Part shown: piece after piece, positions 10,758-22,655 of the stretch
Layout: every line of letters begins with the position of its first letter
How positions within the stretch are numbered: the stretch's first letter is position 1
From: Bullera alba
Lineage: Eukaryota > Basidiomycota > Tremellomycetes > Tremellales > Bulleraceae
Direction of reading: 5' to 3'
NCBI GenBank assembly: GCA_001600095.1
Contig: BCIX01000001.1
Coordinates: forward strand, 3,001,198 to 3,065,197
Length of the DNA: 64,000 bases
The notes under the pieces: generated by a model
What the model saw: only the letters and a program-made list of their open reading frames with translations
What the model was told of the DNA's origin: nothing
Databases searched by the model: none
Made by a program: the position numbers and the translations under genes

Positions 10758-13700
10758 ATGTCCGAGTCAGACGTGAGTGCTTGGCTTACCAGCTGGTCTC
10801 TACCTTGACTCCGAGGTGGGCTCCGGACTGAAGCGTGCTGACCAAAGCGATAGGGCCTTCTCAAAACTCTCACGGGAACGATCAAAGCGTCAAGACTGTC
10901 GAAAACGAAAGTGGACGACGTTTCAGCAAAAACAAAGTCGCTCAAACCTGAGGAAGAAACCAAATTTATCACCACTTTCCTACGATTGTTCAGCTCGCTT
11001 CCGCCTTGTAATCAGTCGCGCATTTCGGCACTCTACTTATTCGATGCGGTAGCCAGAGCGAACAAGGGGCATAAGGGTCGAGAGGGGATGATGAACAAGA
11101 TGGAGAGTGTCGCGGAAAACCTGATAGGCGGGATGATCGATGATGGGAAAGGAGGCGTATGGAGCGAGGGAAGGGTGAGTGGGACACACAGACCGTCTTG
11201 GATCGCTGTGCTATGGCCGTCTTGCGATCTGAGGGCTCCCTGTCGGAACTTCCTTTGCTGATGCTGTCTTGGTAACCAGGACAAAACCCGCAAGATCATC
11301 GAAATCTGGAAAAAGTCTTCTACCTTCCCAAAATCATGCTTGGAGAACCTGTCGAGTAGAATGGCTGGATCCTCGACTCCCGTGGTTGTCAGCACAACGC
11401 CGCCACCGTCAATCATGTCGCCTGCTCTTCCGCCAATCACTGATATGGAGAGAAGGAACGCTGGAAGCGCGTCTGGCACACCGGCTCAGGCTGTCCCTTC
11501 ACAAGGCCAAGGTAAATCTACTTCCATTCGTCGCGTCCGTCGTGCTCTGTTGCGAGATTTGGGCTGGGTTCCTGTCGGTAAGGGGCTTGTTTTCGTTTCT
11601 CCCATTACTTCTCTACGACAACGCTCGAATCAGCACAAGACCGCGTCATGCGCTGCAGATCACATTCCAGCTCAATCCACCGCCACCCACCTACTGACCC
11701 CACTCACCACTTCGACCCGTATTTATAGACTATGGGATGAAACGAGGATGTCCGTACACCCGTCCAGTCCTCTCCCGCTTGAAAGTCCTTCGACCGAAGC
11801 AAAGCATGGCATGCATCCTGTATCGGTGGTATTCTACGTACGATACTTGCCAGGATCAGAGTAAGAATCGGCCTCTGCTATTCGTAGCAGTATCCTTGGC
11901 CATAGGGAAGGGGATCCGAGCGGTGGAGAAGGAGGCTTGCGGTCGCCACCATCGCCGCGGCTCCCTTCTAGGGCAGAGAGAGGGCATTTAGCGATCGTTA
12001 AATTGCCCTCTCGGTGGTCTGCATCTGCAATCCCGATAGAGCAAGCCGTCGCATAGTCGTATCAGAGGCCTGCCCAGACCCGCAACAGAGACGTGGCGTC
12101 ATGTGAGAGAGTACATGCTGAAGCTGTATTTCCCCTTCTACCCCTTCCTCCCCCACATTCTCTGCCATTGCCATCATCACCTCTTTCCCCTCTAGGCACA
12201 ACCGATCAATCAAACGTCCCAGCTGGATCGTTGCCCGCCGAAATTCAGAAACTACTCGGCATCTCGGCCCAAATGGCTGCGTCTTCGGAGTGAGTACTTG
12301 GTCCAGCTCGCCGATACATTCCCTCTCGTTAGACTGTGATGGCTGATGAGTGGATCCAAGCAGCTCGAAGACGAACGCGCCGACTTCGAGTTCGACCGGA
12401 CAGGTAGATCTGGCCGCGATCCTATCTAATCTCGTTCCACAATCTGCTTCCGCTCCCCCCTCCGCTTCGCCGCACCCACCCACCCAATCAAACTCAGCTT
12501 CCACCGTTGCCCCATCAACAGCACTGGCAGCGATTTTGCCGGGTTTGAACCTGGATCCAGCGCAACTCGCCTCTTTGGCCAATCTCGCCAAGCTGCAAAA
12601 CCTCTCGAACTCAATACCCAGTGCAAACCCGGCTATCAATCCATCTTATCCAGTCCGACCGGGCCCATCGCAGAATTACTCACACCCCGGTCCATCCCAA
12701 TATTCGCATACACCACCACCGATCAATGGTCCCGGTCCTTCGGGCGGACATGTCCAAAGACAAGGTTACAATGCTGGCCAATCTGCAAATGGGTACGGAC
12801 CCTCTCAGGGCTCCTCGTCGAGTGGATACGGCGGGCCGGTTTCACCTCCGGGTCGAGGTGGAGAGGGCCCGTGGGCTTCGGGCCATGAGAGAAGATTTTC
12901 GGCGGACCGACCAGTAGGGCGCGATAGGGACGAAGGGTGGGGTCGTCAAGGCGGTCAGGGTGGATCGAGAAATCGATCCAGAAGCCCAGACCGCTCGGTC
13001 AATCGGTACAACGACCGTGGTCCGCCTGGCAACAATTGGAATGGAGGTGCTGGTCCCGCTGGAGGTACAAATGGACCAGGATTTGTCCGTGGTGGTAGAG
13101 GTGATCGCGGCCCTTCCAATCTCGGTCACAGCGCCTCTCCCCATCAAGGCGCGCTAAGTCCCGCCCCGCACGGCGACTCTTTCCCAAATCAGCCTTTCTC
13201 ACGCGGAGGACCCCCTATGCCCAATTTCCCTCCCACCAGTATAACCAACCCTGTAGTCGCAGGTGCCAACGCGATACCCGTCGCGCCGGTCCCTGTCCCT
13301 CGAGGCAGAGCGGCGATGCCTGTGCAACCGGGTAAAGATGAATTCGGCCGCGATCTGCCTACATCCGGTGGTGACAACGCTGAAGAGGAGGACATGGCTT
13401 TGGACCAATCCGATGACGAGGGCAATAACCAGAAGCCAACACCAAACGCGATCCTACCCAACCCAGCAGCACAAGCGGCAACACCATATGGTAATCTTAA
13501 TGCGGGCGGACCAGTAATGGGCAATGTGGGCTCGGGCCAAAACCTGCAGAAGATGGGCCCATCATTGGACACGTTCGATCGAAGCCAATTCAATCCTGCC
13601 GACCCGAGCGCGTGGATGATGTTGGGCCTTGCGTGGAAGGGAACCGTCGGCAGGGAGCCAAACCAAATGGAGTTGATGGAATACCTTGCCACGGGCCAAG

Positions 13701-13822
13701 TAGGTGGAATGATGGCGGCAATGAGTAGCATGATGAATGGCGGGATGGTCATGAATGGCGGCCTAGGTGGAATGGGCATGAACGGGGGAATGGGTAATGG
13801 CGGAATGGGTGGACCAGCTTGA
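10758..13822 (+). CDS. CTD-interaction-domain (CID) protein, SCAF4/8-Nrd1-like
   Basis: A five-codon first exon (MSESD) leads into a CID fold, the helical domain that binds the phosphorylated RNA polymerase II C-terminal repeat. Landmarks are EEETKFITTFLRLFSSL, QSRISALYLFDAVARAN and, in the next exon, DKTRKIIEIWKKSSTFP. The rest is low-complexity: a Ser/Pro linker, PAEIQKLLGISAQMAAS, an Ala/Pro/Ser block with LAAILSNLVPQ and LAAILPGLNLDPAQL, an Arg/Gly/Ser-rich stretch (about 12880-13120) and a Gly/Met-rich tail ending GNGGMGGPA. No RRM is visible, unlike Nrd1 or Seb1. About 710 residues if 11513-12194 is one intron; that segment is unusually long and may hide an exon. The splice into 12361 uses an AAG acceptor. 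Confidence 0.78.
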
Positions 13823-14032
13823 GTGTTCGCCAACCTATGTGTAGTATCTGGAGGTTTTAGGTTAGCCTCACACATTGTACCATCTTACAACCATAGCGCA
13901 TGAAGACACATTTCCGCTATTTCTAGTAAGCGTTGTCTTCGCGATCTAGAAGGCCCGCGGCTCAAGCTACCGGCGCTATGGTAAGGTGATACATGCCGTG
14001 AAATGCGAGAGTATGAGCACAAGCCTGGGTCC

Positions 14033-14879
14033 CTATTTCTGTATTGTCGTCACGAGCCTGTGTGAGTGTCAGTCATGGCCAAATCAACCGCGCAAGGATC
14101 TTCAACGTAGCGTTGGAATCACATGTGCACTCACCAGTCCAAACCCTCCTCCAGCCCTTCTCCCTTGGTCGCGCAACTACCCCTCACACTCCATTCCCTG
14201 CCCTTCTCCCCACCAGCCAGACCGAGCTTGTCGCTGATCTCTCCTGGCTTCAGGGCACCTTCGACATCCTGCTTGTTTGCAAACACCAGCACGGGCACCG
14301 ATTTCAACTCGTCTTCTGACAACATTGTCAATAGCTCTGAACGCGAGGTTGCCAATCGCGAATGGTCCGATGAGTCAATCACATAGATCAGGGCCTGGAG
14401 TCGGGTCAGTGGTGTGATAGGTTGTGGTGCAAGAACGTGCACTGACCTGCGTGTTGGCATAGTAACACCTCCAATAAGGTCGAATACTCGACTGTCCTCC
14501 TAGATCCCATACTTGGAAGTTGATGTTCTTGTACGATACCGTCTCGACGTTGAAGCCGATAGCTAAACGCGAGGGTGTGAGCAGGTAGAGTAAATGTTGT
14601 AGCTTTGCGACTCACTTGGTATTGTCGACACGACCTCTCCTATCTGCGGGACAGAGATTGGTCAGCAGGGTACCACAAAGACGAACAGACTGACGATGGG
14701 CCGAGCTGCAACTGGCAAGGCTGCTGTGAAATCCTTTGATGACTCACCTGAAGTCGATACAATATCGTCGTCTTTCCCGCAGAGTCCAGTCCGACCATCA
14801 ATATCCTGACCTCCTTGTCTTTGCCCCAGAACGCCAACGAGCCTAAGGACGAGTATATCCGTGAGAGTGACAGTCCCAT
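14033..14879 (-). CDS. ARL1: ARF-like small GTPase Arl1
   Basis: Arl1 is a Golgi GTPase that recruits GRIP-domain golgins. The first exon encodes [13 protein letters not shown], with Gly2 available for N-myristoylation, then the P-loop GLDSAGKTT. Later exons give the switch I part GEVVSTIP followed by [10 protein letters not shown], the switch II box [17 protein letters not shown], and the guanine-specificity box FANKQDV. The C-terminus reads [15 protein letters not shown] across the last intron, with the stop at 14033-14035. Overall length is about 180 residues, as usual for the family. The resemblance is closer to ARL1 ([11 protein letters not shown]) than to ARF1. Five introns, all short. 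Confidence 0.93.
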
Positions 14880-15474
14880 GCTGTCCCTTTGTCTTCCTCA
14901 CGACGGCTGTTATTGGAGTCTTGAAAGTGCTTTGACTGATGACCAGTATGGCGCGGTTCGAAATGATGTGTGAGGTAGGTGCGATGAATCACTTGTTGTT
15001 ATTTGGTTTCGGACGTCCAGGCCTCGGGATGTTTGAGGTCAATCCAAGATCCAGAAGTGTTGCGCAGCCGGGACGAAGTGACAGCGGCCAATTTGCTCTG
15101 AAGCAGCAGGTGTAGCGCAGAGGTCCTACGAGGGGTCGGAGATGGACGTGAATGTGATGTGAGGACAAGTAAGGTATCCCTTGAATCTCGGAAGGCCCTC
15201 GAGAATGAGATGATCAAGCAACCAGGAGGATGTCAATTTGATCCCGTCACGCGTTGACCCGTGCCAAGTGTTCGCATCCGGGTTTGTAATGGGCATTAGG
15301 CGGTACAATCGTAATGAGCTAGTGTGATGGCTAATACCGATTACAGCTCACCTGTTGATGTGGGGTCTCCAAATGGCCGTTCGATATTTTGAGAGCAAGC
15401 TCTACTATAGCTGCAACTTTTGGTGAGGTGGTACAGATACTCAACACTGATCATCCTAGCGAGCCTCGATATAC
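14880..15474. promoter_or_regulatory. Divergent intergenic region (ARL1 / GRC3)
   Basis: A 595-bp gap between divergently transcribed genes. A minus-strand open frame at 14999-15217 and another at 15341-15580 have no recognisable content; the second is antisense to the start of GRC3. No repeat or TATA-like block stands out. Confidence 0.45.
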
Positions 15475-18142
15475 ATGTCAGCGCTGGCAGCGAGACGGGC
15501 TGCAGCCGCAGCCTCAGCTGTCTCTGTAGCGAGCTCAAGCTCCAATACGGAAAACTCGAGGCCGACCAAAGCGACACCAAAGACCAGCAATGCCGATGTC
15601 AAGCGGAGATCTGGCAAACAGCTCTCCACGCCTGTCAAGCACCCGCCCTCACTTTCCGGTCCAGAAAGCGACAGTGATGCGATATCAGCTACTGTCAGCT
15701 CTAAGCGGCGGAAGGTCGAGACTTCGGCTCCTGGCCAGCAACGATACTTTGCAAGCCAAAATACCTCCGTGCCAGAACCGGATACTGCAAGGGCGAAGGG
15801 TAAAGGCAGAGTCAGAGCCTTTTCGCCCAGCATTCCCGTAGCAGAGTCTGCTTCGGAGGAGTACGATGGGAACGATTCGTCGGCAGTCGGCTCGGAGGTG
15901 GAGATTGATGAGGAGGAGGATGCCGCAGTGTTGGTAGACGAGGGGAGGTTCAGGTGGGCAACATCTGGTGCTTCGACGCCCTTGCCGTCACGATCATATC
16001 AGGCTACTGCGGCATCCCAAAAGGTCGTCGATGATGGAGGAAATACGAGGTCGAAATTCACCCCGAAAGTTGGAGTCAACCAGTACAGCGTGTCAGAGGC
16101 AATGCTGAGGTCAATAGGCTTGGACGGGGACGGACCTGGAGTCGTTGTCAGTCTTGCAGAGGGCGAGGTTGGTCTCATTTCAATACTACAGGAGATGTCG
16201 CCCGCGGCAAGCTGACCTGGGCTCTTCCCTCTAGAACTTGATGATCACCGGTATCTATACCATACTACCAATACAAGGCATCGTATCTATCTTTTCCACC
16301 CAGATCTCCCCTTCGAGCACCAGTAAACCCATCGAAGTGTACGCGACAACATCCCATCCGATCCCGATCATCGAGCCTGCCACATCACCCTCCGACGTCC
16401 CAATACAATCTCCCTTCCTGCAGCAGCTGCACCTCCCGTGGTCCTACCTAATTGGAAGTGAACAGACCATCTGCCTCATACGTGAAAACAAGTGTGGCCT
16501 GGAAACGATCAGAGCCGGCGCCGTACCTGGATTTACCAACATGCTGCCTGAAGGCTCCGACAATTGGGGCCTCAAGAACTTTAAGCCTGTGAGTGCATCC
16601 GGCGCTGAGAGTAAGGCAAGAGCAGCGGCTGATAATCCCTATGAAGGTCTTCGACTCGTTTCCAATGTTGACATATCCATATGCAACATCGCTATCATGG
16701 TCGCACTCGCTGAACTCGCTCCGACACGCAAGGAACGTGGACGAGCAAGCCTATCGGCCGCCCACCGTGGTTCTGGTGAAAGGCCCCAAGAGGAGCGGTA
16801 AATCCACTTTGGCCAGAGCCGCCTTGAACACCCTGCTTGAGCGGTACGAGCGAGTGGCATGGTTGGAATGCGATCTGGGTCAAGGTGAATTCACCTGTGG
16901 TGGAGCGGTCGGTCTTTGGGTGCTCGACTCGCCAGTCTTAGGTGAGGCGATGATAACTCACTATCTGACCGTGACTGAGCTGACGACTGTATAGGACCAT
17001 CGTTCACTCACCCGCGCATACCACACAGAGCGCATTTCCTCGGAGCGTACACTCCGCTGGCTTGTCCCGACGAGTACATAGCAGCAATCAGGCATCTCAC
17101 CACGGAGTACACGTACAATGTGCAGTACCCCTCTGTCGACCTGTCCGCATCCGGCATGCTGTACCCGAGCAGCCAATCAGACAAGATCACAGATGTCGTC
17201 CCCCTGGTGATCAACACCCAAGGATGGGTGAAAGGCCTCGGAGAGGATCTGCTCAGAGGGATCGAGCACGCCTCCCAGCCAACACACATCTTCGATTTTG
17301 AACAGCCCGTTCCGGAGGGAATCGTCGAACAATCGATGAATGGGTGGACAAGCTCTCCACCACATCAATCGGCACGTCTGCCCAACTCTCTAGGATACGA
17401 AATGGCCGGGACAGAGTCATACCTGGCTACGAGTACGGATATGGGACTGCGGGAGGTCAAGACGTTCAAGGTCGAGCCAGCGCCCGTGTCCCCCCTGCAA
17501 GCACGGTACACGGCTTCAGACATGCGCTCATTGTCCACTATAACCTATTTCCACTCTCGAATCTCGTCAAGTGCCGAAAGCCAACCTCGCCTTACGACGT
17601 GGGATCTTTCACGCCCTCTCGCATGCGAACGGCCTCTCGAGGTGGATCTGTGCGCCGACGGACCTTTGCGGCAAGTGTACATCATCGGGGAGGGGTCCAA
17701 CGGGGTGACCAAGCAAGATCTCGTTTTATCCCTAAACGGGTCAATTGTCGCCCTGGTCCAGATCGGAGACGTTCGCAGGGAGGAGGTATACGTTCAAGGA
17801 CGAGCTTCGCCCGACCTGGACAAGATCAATCTTCTGGGCTACGCTGTCATCAGGGCTATCCGGCCTCATCCCTCGATTGAGGATGGGTTTCAGCTGCAGC
17901 TGTTGACGCCCCTGAGAGACGCTGCTCTTGGTCGGTGTAATGCCATCATCAAGAACGGTGCCATGGAACTTCCACTGTCCACGCTCCTCGACTGGCGTAA
18001 ACAACCTGGAGATAGCTCGGAAGAAGGGGTCTTTGGAAGACGGTGGGAAGACGGAGTGCCATTCTTGGCATCAGGCGAGGCGCATGGCGTTGGAGTAGAG
18101 CGTAGGAGGATCCGCAGGAACATCATGCGGAAGGGGATGTGA
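15475..18142 (+). CDS. GRC3: Polynucleotide 5'-hydroxyl kinase Grc3/Nol9
   Basis: Grc3 phosphorylates the 5'-OH end made by Las1 cleavage in ITS2 of pre-rRNA and acts in the nucleolus. Four exons (15475-16167, 16235-16588, 16647-16941, 16995-18142) sum to 830 codons, 829 residues. The first 200 residues are a Ser/Ala/Lys-rich, partly acidic arm. The domain starts at VSLAEGE and continues after the intron as [15 protein letters not shown]. The Walker A motif GPKRSGKST lies at residues 395-403, followed by [12 protein letters not shown] (Walker B region), a hydrophobic [20 protein letters not shown] segment and a C-terminal domain ending [13 protein letters not shown]. The junction at 16168 uses a GTTGGT donor; reading on without it hits a stop at 16214, so the splice is needed. 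Confidence 0.9.
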
Positions 18143-18493
18143 ACGGGGAGCGGGTAGAATCAATATATCTACTTTGCACGGCGTGATATCTTCCTGTTAC
18201 GAAAGTATCTTAGAGGATCATGTATCACGTCACTACGTCGGTGCTTATTCTCTCCAACTCCGTGCTCCAGCATCGCAGGCTACAGTGATGTGACAGCACA
18301 TAGCTTGGCTCACCCCAATGTTGTTAGCCATGGACGACCTCCACTTTGCAAAATTCCAAAAGTTGTCCATCAAAACAGTTACGATAGCAGCGACCTACTT
18401 CATCAACCTCTCCTTGCTCTCTACCTCCTATTGAGCACTAATCAAGTCTTCAACCAGCCCTTCTTCATTTTCACCCTCGGATCCCTAGTCACT
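18143..18493. other. Intergenic region GRC3 to EFG1
   Basis: A 351-bp gap between two genes on the same strand. It holds the GRC3 3' end and the EFG1 promoter and 5' UTR. The frame upstream of the EFG1 start stays open back to 18290, but the sequence there is not conserved-looking and a better start context occurs at 18494. Confidence 0.45.
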
Positions 18494-19571
18494 ATGCCCG
18501 CGGTGCAAAAGCCGAAATCGTACAAGCAGCCCAAACCGCGCACTACGGATGACACTTCCGAAGCCGGACCATCGCGACCTAAACCCCGCCCTATCGAACA
18601 GCGGGATGCGAGCGGGATTCCCGGTGTGAGCAAGCTCAAAGGCCAGATCAGGCAGACCACACGATTGCTAGCCAAGGCAAGTCAAGTCTTTCCCCCTCTT
18701 CTCTGGCGAGAGGAACAGCGGTGGGAGCTAGATTAACCGTTTGGTGTATAGGACAATCTGGAGCCGGGACTGCGGATCCAAACGCAGCGAAGACTTACAT
18801 CACTACAAGCCGACCTGGCCAAAGCCGAGAAGAGGGACGTGGAGAAAAAGAACGGAGAGAAGTATCACATGGTGAGCAAAGGTCTAGCTATGTCTTCAAG
18901 GGGTATGTGCTGATGCCCCGAATAGGTCAAATTTTTCGGTACGTCCCAGCAGAACTCGATCTATATCATGGACGTAGTAGCTAATATAGAGGACGTCAGA
19001 ACGCCAGAAACTGATGAGGATCATCAAGAGAGCGAAGAAGAACCTGGGCGACGAGTCTTTAAAATCCAGCAAGAGGGAGAAGGCGCAGAGGGAACTTGAT
19101 CACGGGAGGATATTGCTGAATTACATCTTGCACTACCCGTGAGTTAGGTGCATCGGACGATCTGCAATCCCCGTCTATCAAGGCTGAGCTCTCGGCCACA
19201 GGAACGAGCAGAAATACATAGCCATCTTCCCCGCTCAGTCGGCTAGCGCGAAAGCCGAGGAGGATGCGGAGGATGAGGATAAGCAGAAACTGGTCCTCCC
19301 TAAGATCATACCCGCCGAGGCGTCGCCCGACATGTCGACACTGGATAAAGGCGACAGGAAACGCTTGGAGTTGATCATACGGGTCAAGGAGAAGATGGCG
19401 CAGGGGTCGTTGAGCGCCGAGCCCGAAAAGGAGGTCGAGGAGGGCACGAGGTCACAGCGGGTCGACCTGCTCGCCAAGGAGGGAGGAGACGGTCAGCAGT
19501 CCACGACAAAGCGCAAAAAGGATGCGAAAGCAGCAGGAGGGGACGAAGAGGACGATTTTTTCGAGGCATGA
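18494..19571 (+). CDS. EFG1: rRNA-processing protein Efg1
   Basis: Efg1 is a small nucleolar coiled-coil protein of the early 90S pre-ribosome, needed for 18S rRNA maturation. The N-terminus is basic and Pro-rich, then the family core begins at GVSKLKGQIRQTTRLLAK and continues after an intron as DNLEPGLRIQTQRRLTSLQADLAKAEK. After two small exons (VKFF, then ERQKLMRIIKRAKKNL) the text DHGRILLNYILHYP is the conserved second block. The last exon is Lys/Glu-rich and ends DDFFEA. The acceptor before ERQKLM is the second AG after the branch site; using the first gives an unlike frame. About 280 residues. It lies just downstream of GRC3, another ribosome-biogenesis gene, on the same strand. Confidence 0.88.
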
Positions 19572-19946
19572 GGATACCCCGTGCGCATGAATCATGGGTC
19601 CATCAGCATCATTGGTCGATCATGGCGCTCATACCATTCAATCTCTTACTTCGGATCTTGCATTCGATATTGATAAACAACTGATAGCTATAAGATGCGC
19701 TGCATCTCCAAGTACTGATAACATTGGATTCCGGATTCCACGTTGAGGAGGAAGTTTAACCCGAACTCGACTATACAACCGATCCACACTCTCGTGGTAC
19801 CCTCAATTGGGCGGATTATCGCAGATAAAGACCCAAAATCGAAATGGTATACCCAAAGAACGGCGAAGGCTGCAGAGCCTGAAGCAGGCTATCGAAAGGA
19901 GGCGAAGTTGACGAAAATTGCCCAGCAAAGTCGACGAGCAAACTTA
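19572..19946. other. Convergent 3' intergenic region (EFG1 / GH71)
   Basis: A 375-bp gap between two converging genes, holding two 3' untranslated ends. AT-rich stretches at about 19660-19740 may include polyadenylation signals. No gene seen. Confidence 0.5.
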
Positions 19947-21881
19947 TCAAGCGATAGACCCAGAGTGGAAGTTGAAGTTGTAGATGCCGTTCCAGCAGGT
20001 GTCCGTGACCGAGACATTGGACGAACCAGCGCCAGTCTTGCCTTGAGCGGTTTGGAAGCTGAACTGCTGGATACCGACTCCCATGGGAACCTGGAATACC
20101 TGGACACCAGCCTCGACGGTGCGTTGAGTCGCGGGTTGAGAGCCCGACTGGACGTTTACCGTCCCTCCCGATTTGGTCATGGTGGCCACGAAAACGACAT
20201 CCTCGACCATCTCCCATCCGGTTGGTTTACCCCCACAGTTGTCGGTAGCGTCGCACTGGGCAGACTTCAGGTGCGGTCGGTGCCAGTAGACGAGCATCTC
20301 CTTGTCGATGATTGGCGTCGCGGAACCTCGCTTGAAGGCCTCGATGTAAGGGACCGAGAAGTCGAGCATGGCAGTGTGGTCCAGTCCTTCGGCCCATTTG
20401 GACGATCCGTCATCTGTGTGGGGAGTGTGGTATGGGCCGATGTGATGGGATTCTAAGTCGTTATTAGCAACTAAACTTGTATTGAGCCACTGCCTCACTC
20501 ACCTCCGTAATCGTTCCAAGTGACGATCTCTACAAAGTTGACACCCTTCTGGCCAAGCTCCAGGATTTGATCCCAACGAGTCTTCCACAGTTGCTCAGAG
20601 TAGAACAGCCAGTTCTTCGCGTAAGGGACTTCTGTGCCAAAGTGGGTGTTGAACCAAGGTGAGATTGGCGCCATGTACTGTTTGCCCTCTGCCAGCAGGA
20701 CGTCAAGGTATGCGTCGTCCCGGTTCAACGTCATGTTCTGCTCGATCGGTTGGTTGTCGAGCTGTCCTGGCCAAGCCGCCCACGAGAACAAGCCCGAGAT
20801 TCCTGGGTTCTTGGCTACATCCGCGGAGGGTTGGAAGAAGGGCATGGCGTAGATCTCCCTGCCAATCTGGGCAGCGGCAGCAGACCAGTCAAAGCCATCA
20901 CCAATGAAGGAACTGACAAACGGTTTACCATCGACCAAGAACTGGGACGGTCGGTCGACGTATCGCTTCATCATGGTCGCTACTCCAGACACATCTCCGA
21001 TCTTGTACCAGTTGAAGTCGAACGAGATGAACATTTCGAACCCGCCAATAGCGTCGCCGGCGGCGTACGCCAGGTCGAGCTGTTCCTGCGAGTATGGGTC
21101 GACACCAATGTTCAACGCGAATCCGGTAATTCCTTTGGACTTGGCAACGTTGATGTCATACTCCCAATCGGCCTGCTTGTAGGTTGAAACAATACCGACC
21201 ATGAAATGGGCAAATATCTGCTTCGCCGGGTTGACAGGGCCACCCGAGCCTCCACCTGGACTAGGGGCAGGTACAGAGGTCGAAGTGGAAGTGACCGGTG
21301 GCAGAGGACTGACGGGGGACGGCGGAAGCTGAGGTTGACCTTGGGACGAGGTGATCACCGGTGGTAGCAGAGTGGTTGAAGGACTGGGCGAGCAGTCTGT
21401 TCCGTAACCTAGGCATAGCGAGATGCCCCAGTTAGGATCCTGGTGTTCTTGCACGGCGGCGCTAGTAACGGCGGTGACGGCTGACGAAGCTGGGGACGGT
21501 GAAGCGTCGGCTAATGGGCGTCTTAGTATGTGACTTCACGTTCGTGTGTAAGGGTTGAGTTAACTCACCGATCCATGTGCTGGTGGTGTATACCTGCCAA
21601 TGCCCTGCTCCTTGTCCTGGAACAACCTGCTCGGGGTCTCCCACTGCTAGGACCTGGGCGAGCCCAAGCCCACTCAGGCTAGAGGTCTCGGTTGGCTCGA
21701 GCGCCCATCCTTCCTCTGTTATCGAAGACGGCGGAGTTGTAACACCGAGTCCAGGGAAGGCAGCGACGGCATCAGGTATTCCGGCCTGTGGGGGCTGTTG
21801 TCGGGTCTGCAGAGGTGTTGGGATGGCGTTCGTGGAGATGATAGAGGCGAGTAGTGAGAGGATGACGAGTTGAGATGTCAT
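19947..21881 (-). CDS. Secreted GH71 alpha-1,3-glucanase
   Basis: GH71 enzymes cut alpha-1,3-glucan (mutan), a wall polysaccharide of many fungi. The protein starts with a signal peptide (MTSQLVILSLLASIISTNA, then IPTPLQTR), an N-terminal region with NWGISLCLGYGTDC, and a Ser/Pro/Thr linker of about 60 residues. The GH71 domain begins at KQIFAHFMVGIVSTY and shows the family features DINVAKSKGITGFALNIG, FISFDFNWY, YMAPISPWFNTHFG, and GVNFVEIVTWNDYGGE just before the last intron. After it come SHHIGPYH and the C-terminal domain with KEMLVYWHRPH and a beta-rich end at FHSGSIA. Two or three introns. About 600 residues. In its own wall the enzyme may remodel glucan; the sequence alone cannot separate that from scavenging. 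Confidence 0.92.
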
Positions 21882-22655
21882 GTCGAGTGGAGAACACCGA
21901 GATCCTGCTCGGGGGGTTGGAAAGAGGTGGTGAAGAAGACTGAGGTTGAGGTCGAGTAGTGAAAGTGGTGGGTATAATGAGTGACTGGGTCTTGCACTAT
22001 GAGGTCAAGACTTATATCGACGCGAGAGAGGGTATATGAGTGGATGGCAATGATCGAACGTTGGGCACTGCCGTTTTTGTAAGATCTACCCAGTAGTATC
22101 CAAGCGGGGCACTTTGCTCTCAGAGCTTCTTTTGTCAAATCGCAAAGGGAGGAGAATAAGAGGGTTGGGAATGGGGGGCTGAGCTGGTGGGAAGGAGAGG
22201 GGAGGAAGGACGCCGAGAAGATGAACAAGGATGGGAATTGAAGGAGGTCAAAGCCGAGTCATTAGCGTGGTAAATGCATCAAACCGCTTTGTGGTGGTGG
22301 CCGAGGGGGTGAGCAGGGTGAGAGGGACGCGTTGAGCCATGACCACCAAGCAGCTACCGTACGCCCTGGCTTCCCTTCCCCTCCCGATCGAAAGAGGTGG
22401 CGAAACGCGTCTCAGTCAACGACCCACGACCAAGGAGAAGGAAGGGGGTTGAAAAGGATACAAGGATGGATCGGCTGTTTCACCTTTGCGTGTTTCACCA
22501 CACAACAAGGCTCACGTGGCACAATACGATCAAGCTAGATCAAGCTACAGTACAGTAAGTACAGTGTCAGTGACTGCCCTACGACCAGCTGCATGCATGT
22601 GATGAAGCTGGCGCTCATGCGCTATGAAGTGATGATGCATGTGGTATTCTCTACA
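21882..22655. promoter_or_regulatory. Intergenic region upstream of GH71 gene
   Basis: A 774-bp gap: promoter of the GH71 gene (minus strand) and 3' end of the ClpP gene. A purine/pyrimidine-skewed block lies at 21890-22230. A CACGTG E-box is at 22513-22518. Short direct copies of GATCAAGCTA and TACAGTA occur at about 22528-22562. No gene seen. Confidence 0.4.

Noticed and set aside
10499..10975. 158-codon minus-strand frame
   Set aside because: It covers the BAP31/CID promoter and the antisense of the first CID exons; no recognisable domain, and the plus-strand CID model explains the conserved part.
11998..12639. 213-codon minus-strand frame
   Set aside because: Antisense to the CID gene from its long intron into its Ala/Pro-rich exon; composition is the mirror of that exon.
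13189..13875. 228-codon minus-strand frame over the end of the CID gene
   Set aside because: It is antisense to the Gly/Met/Pro-rich C-terminal exon and mirrors its composition (long Pro/Ile runs). No family or splice support.
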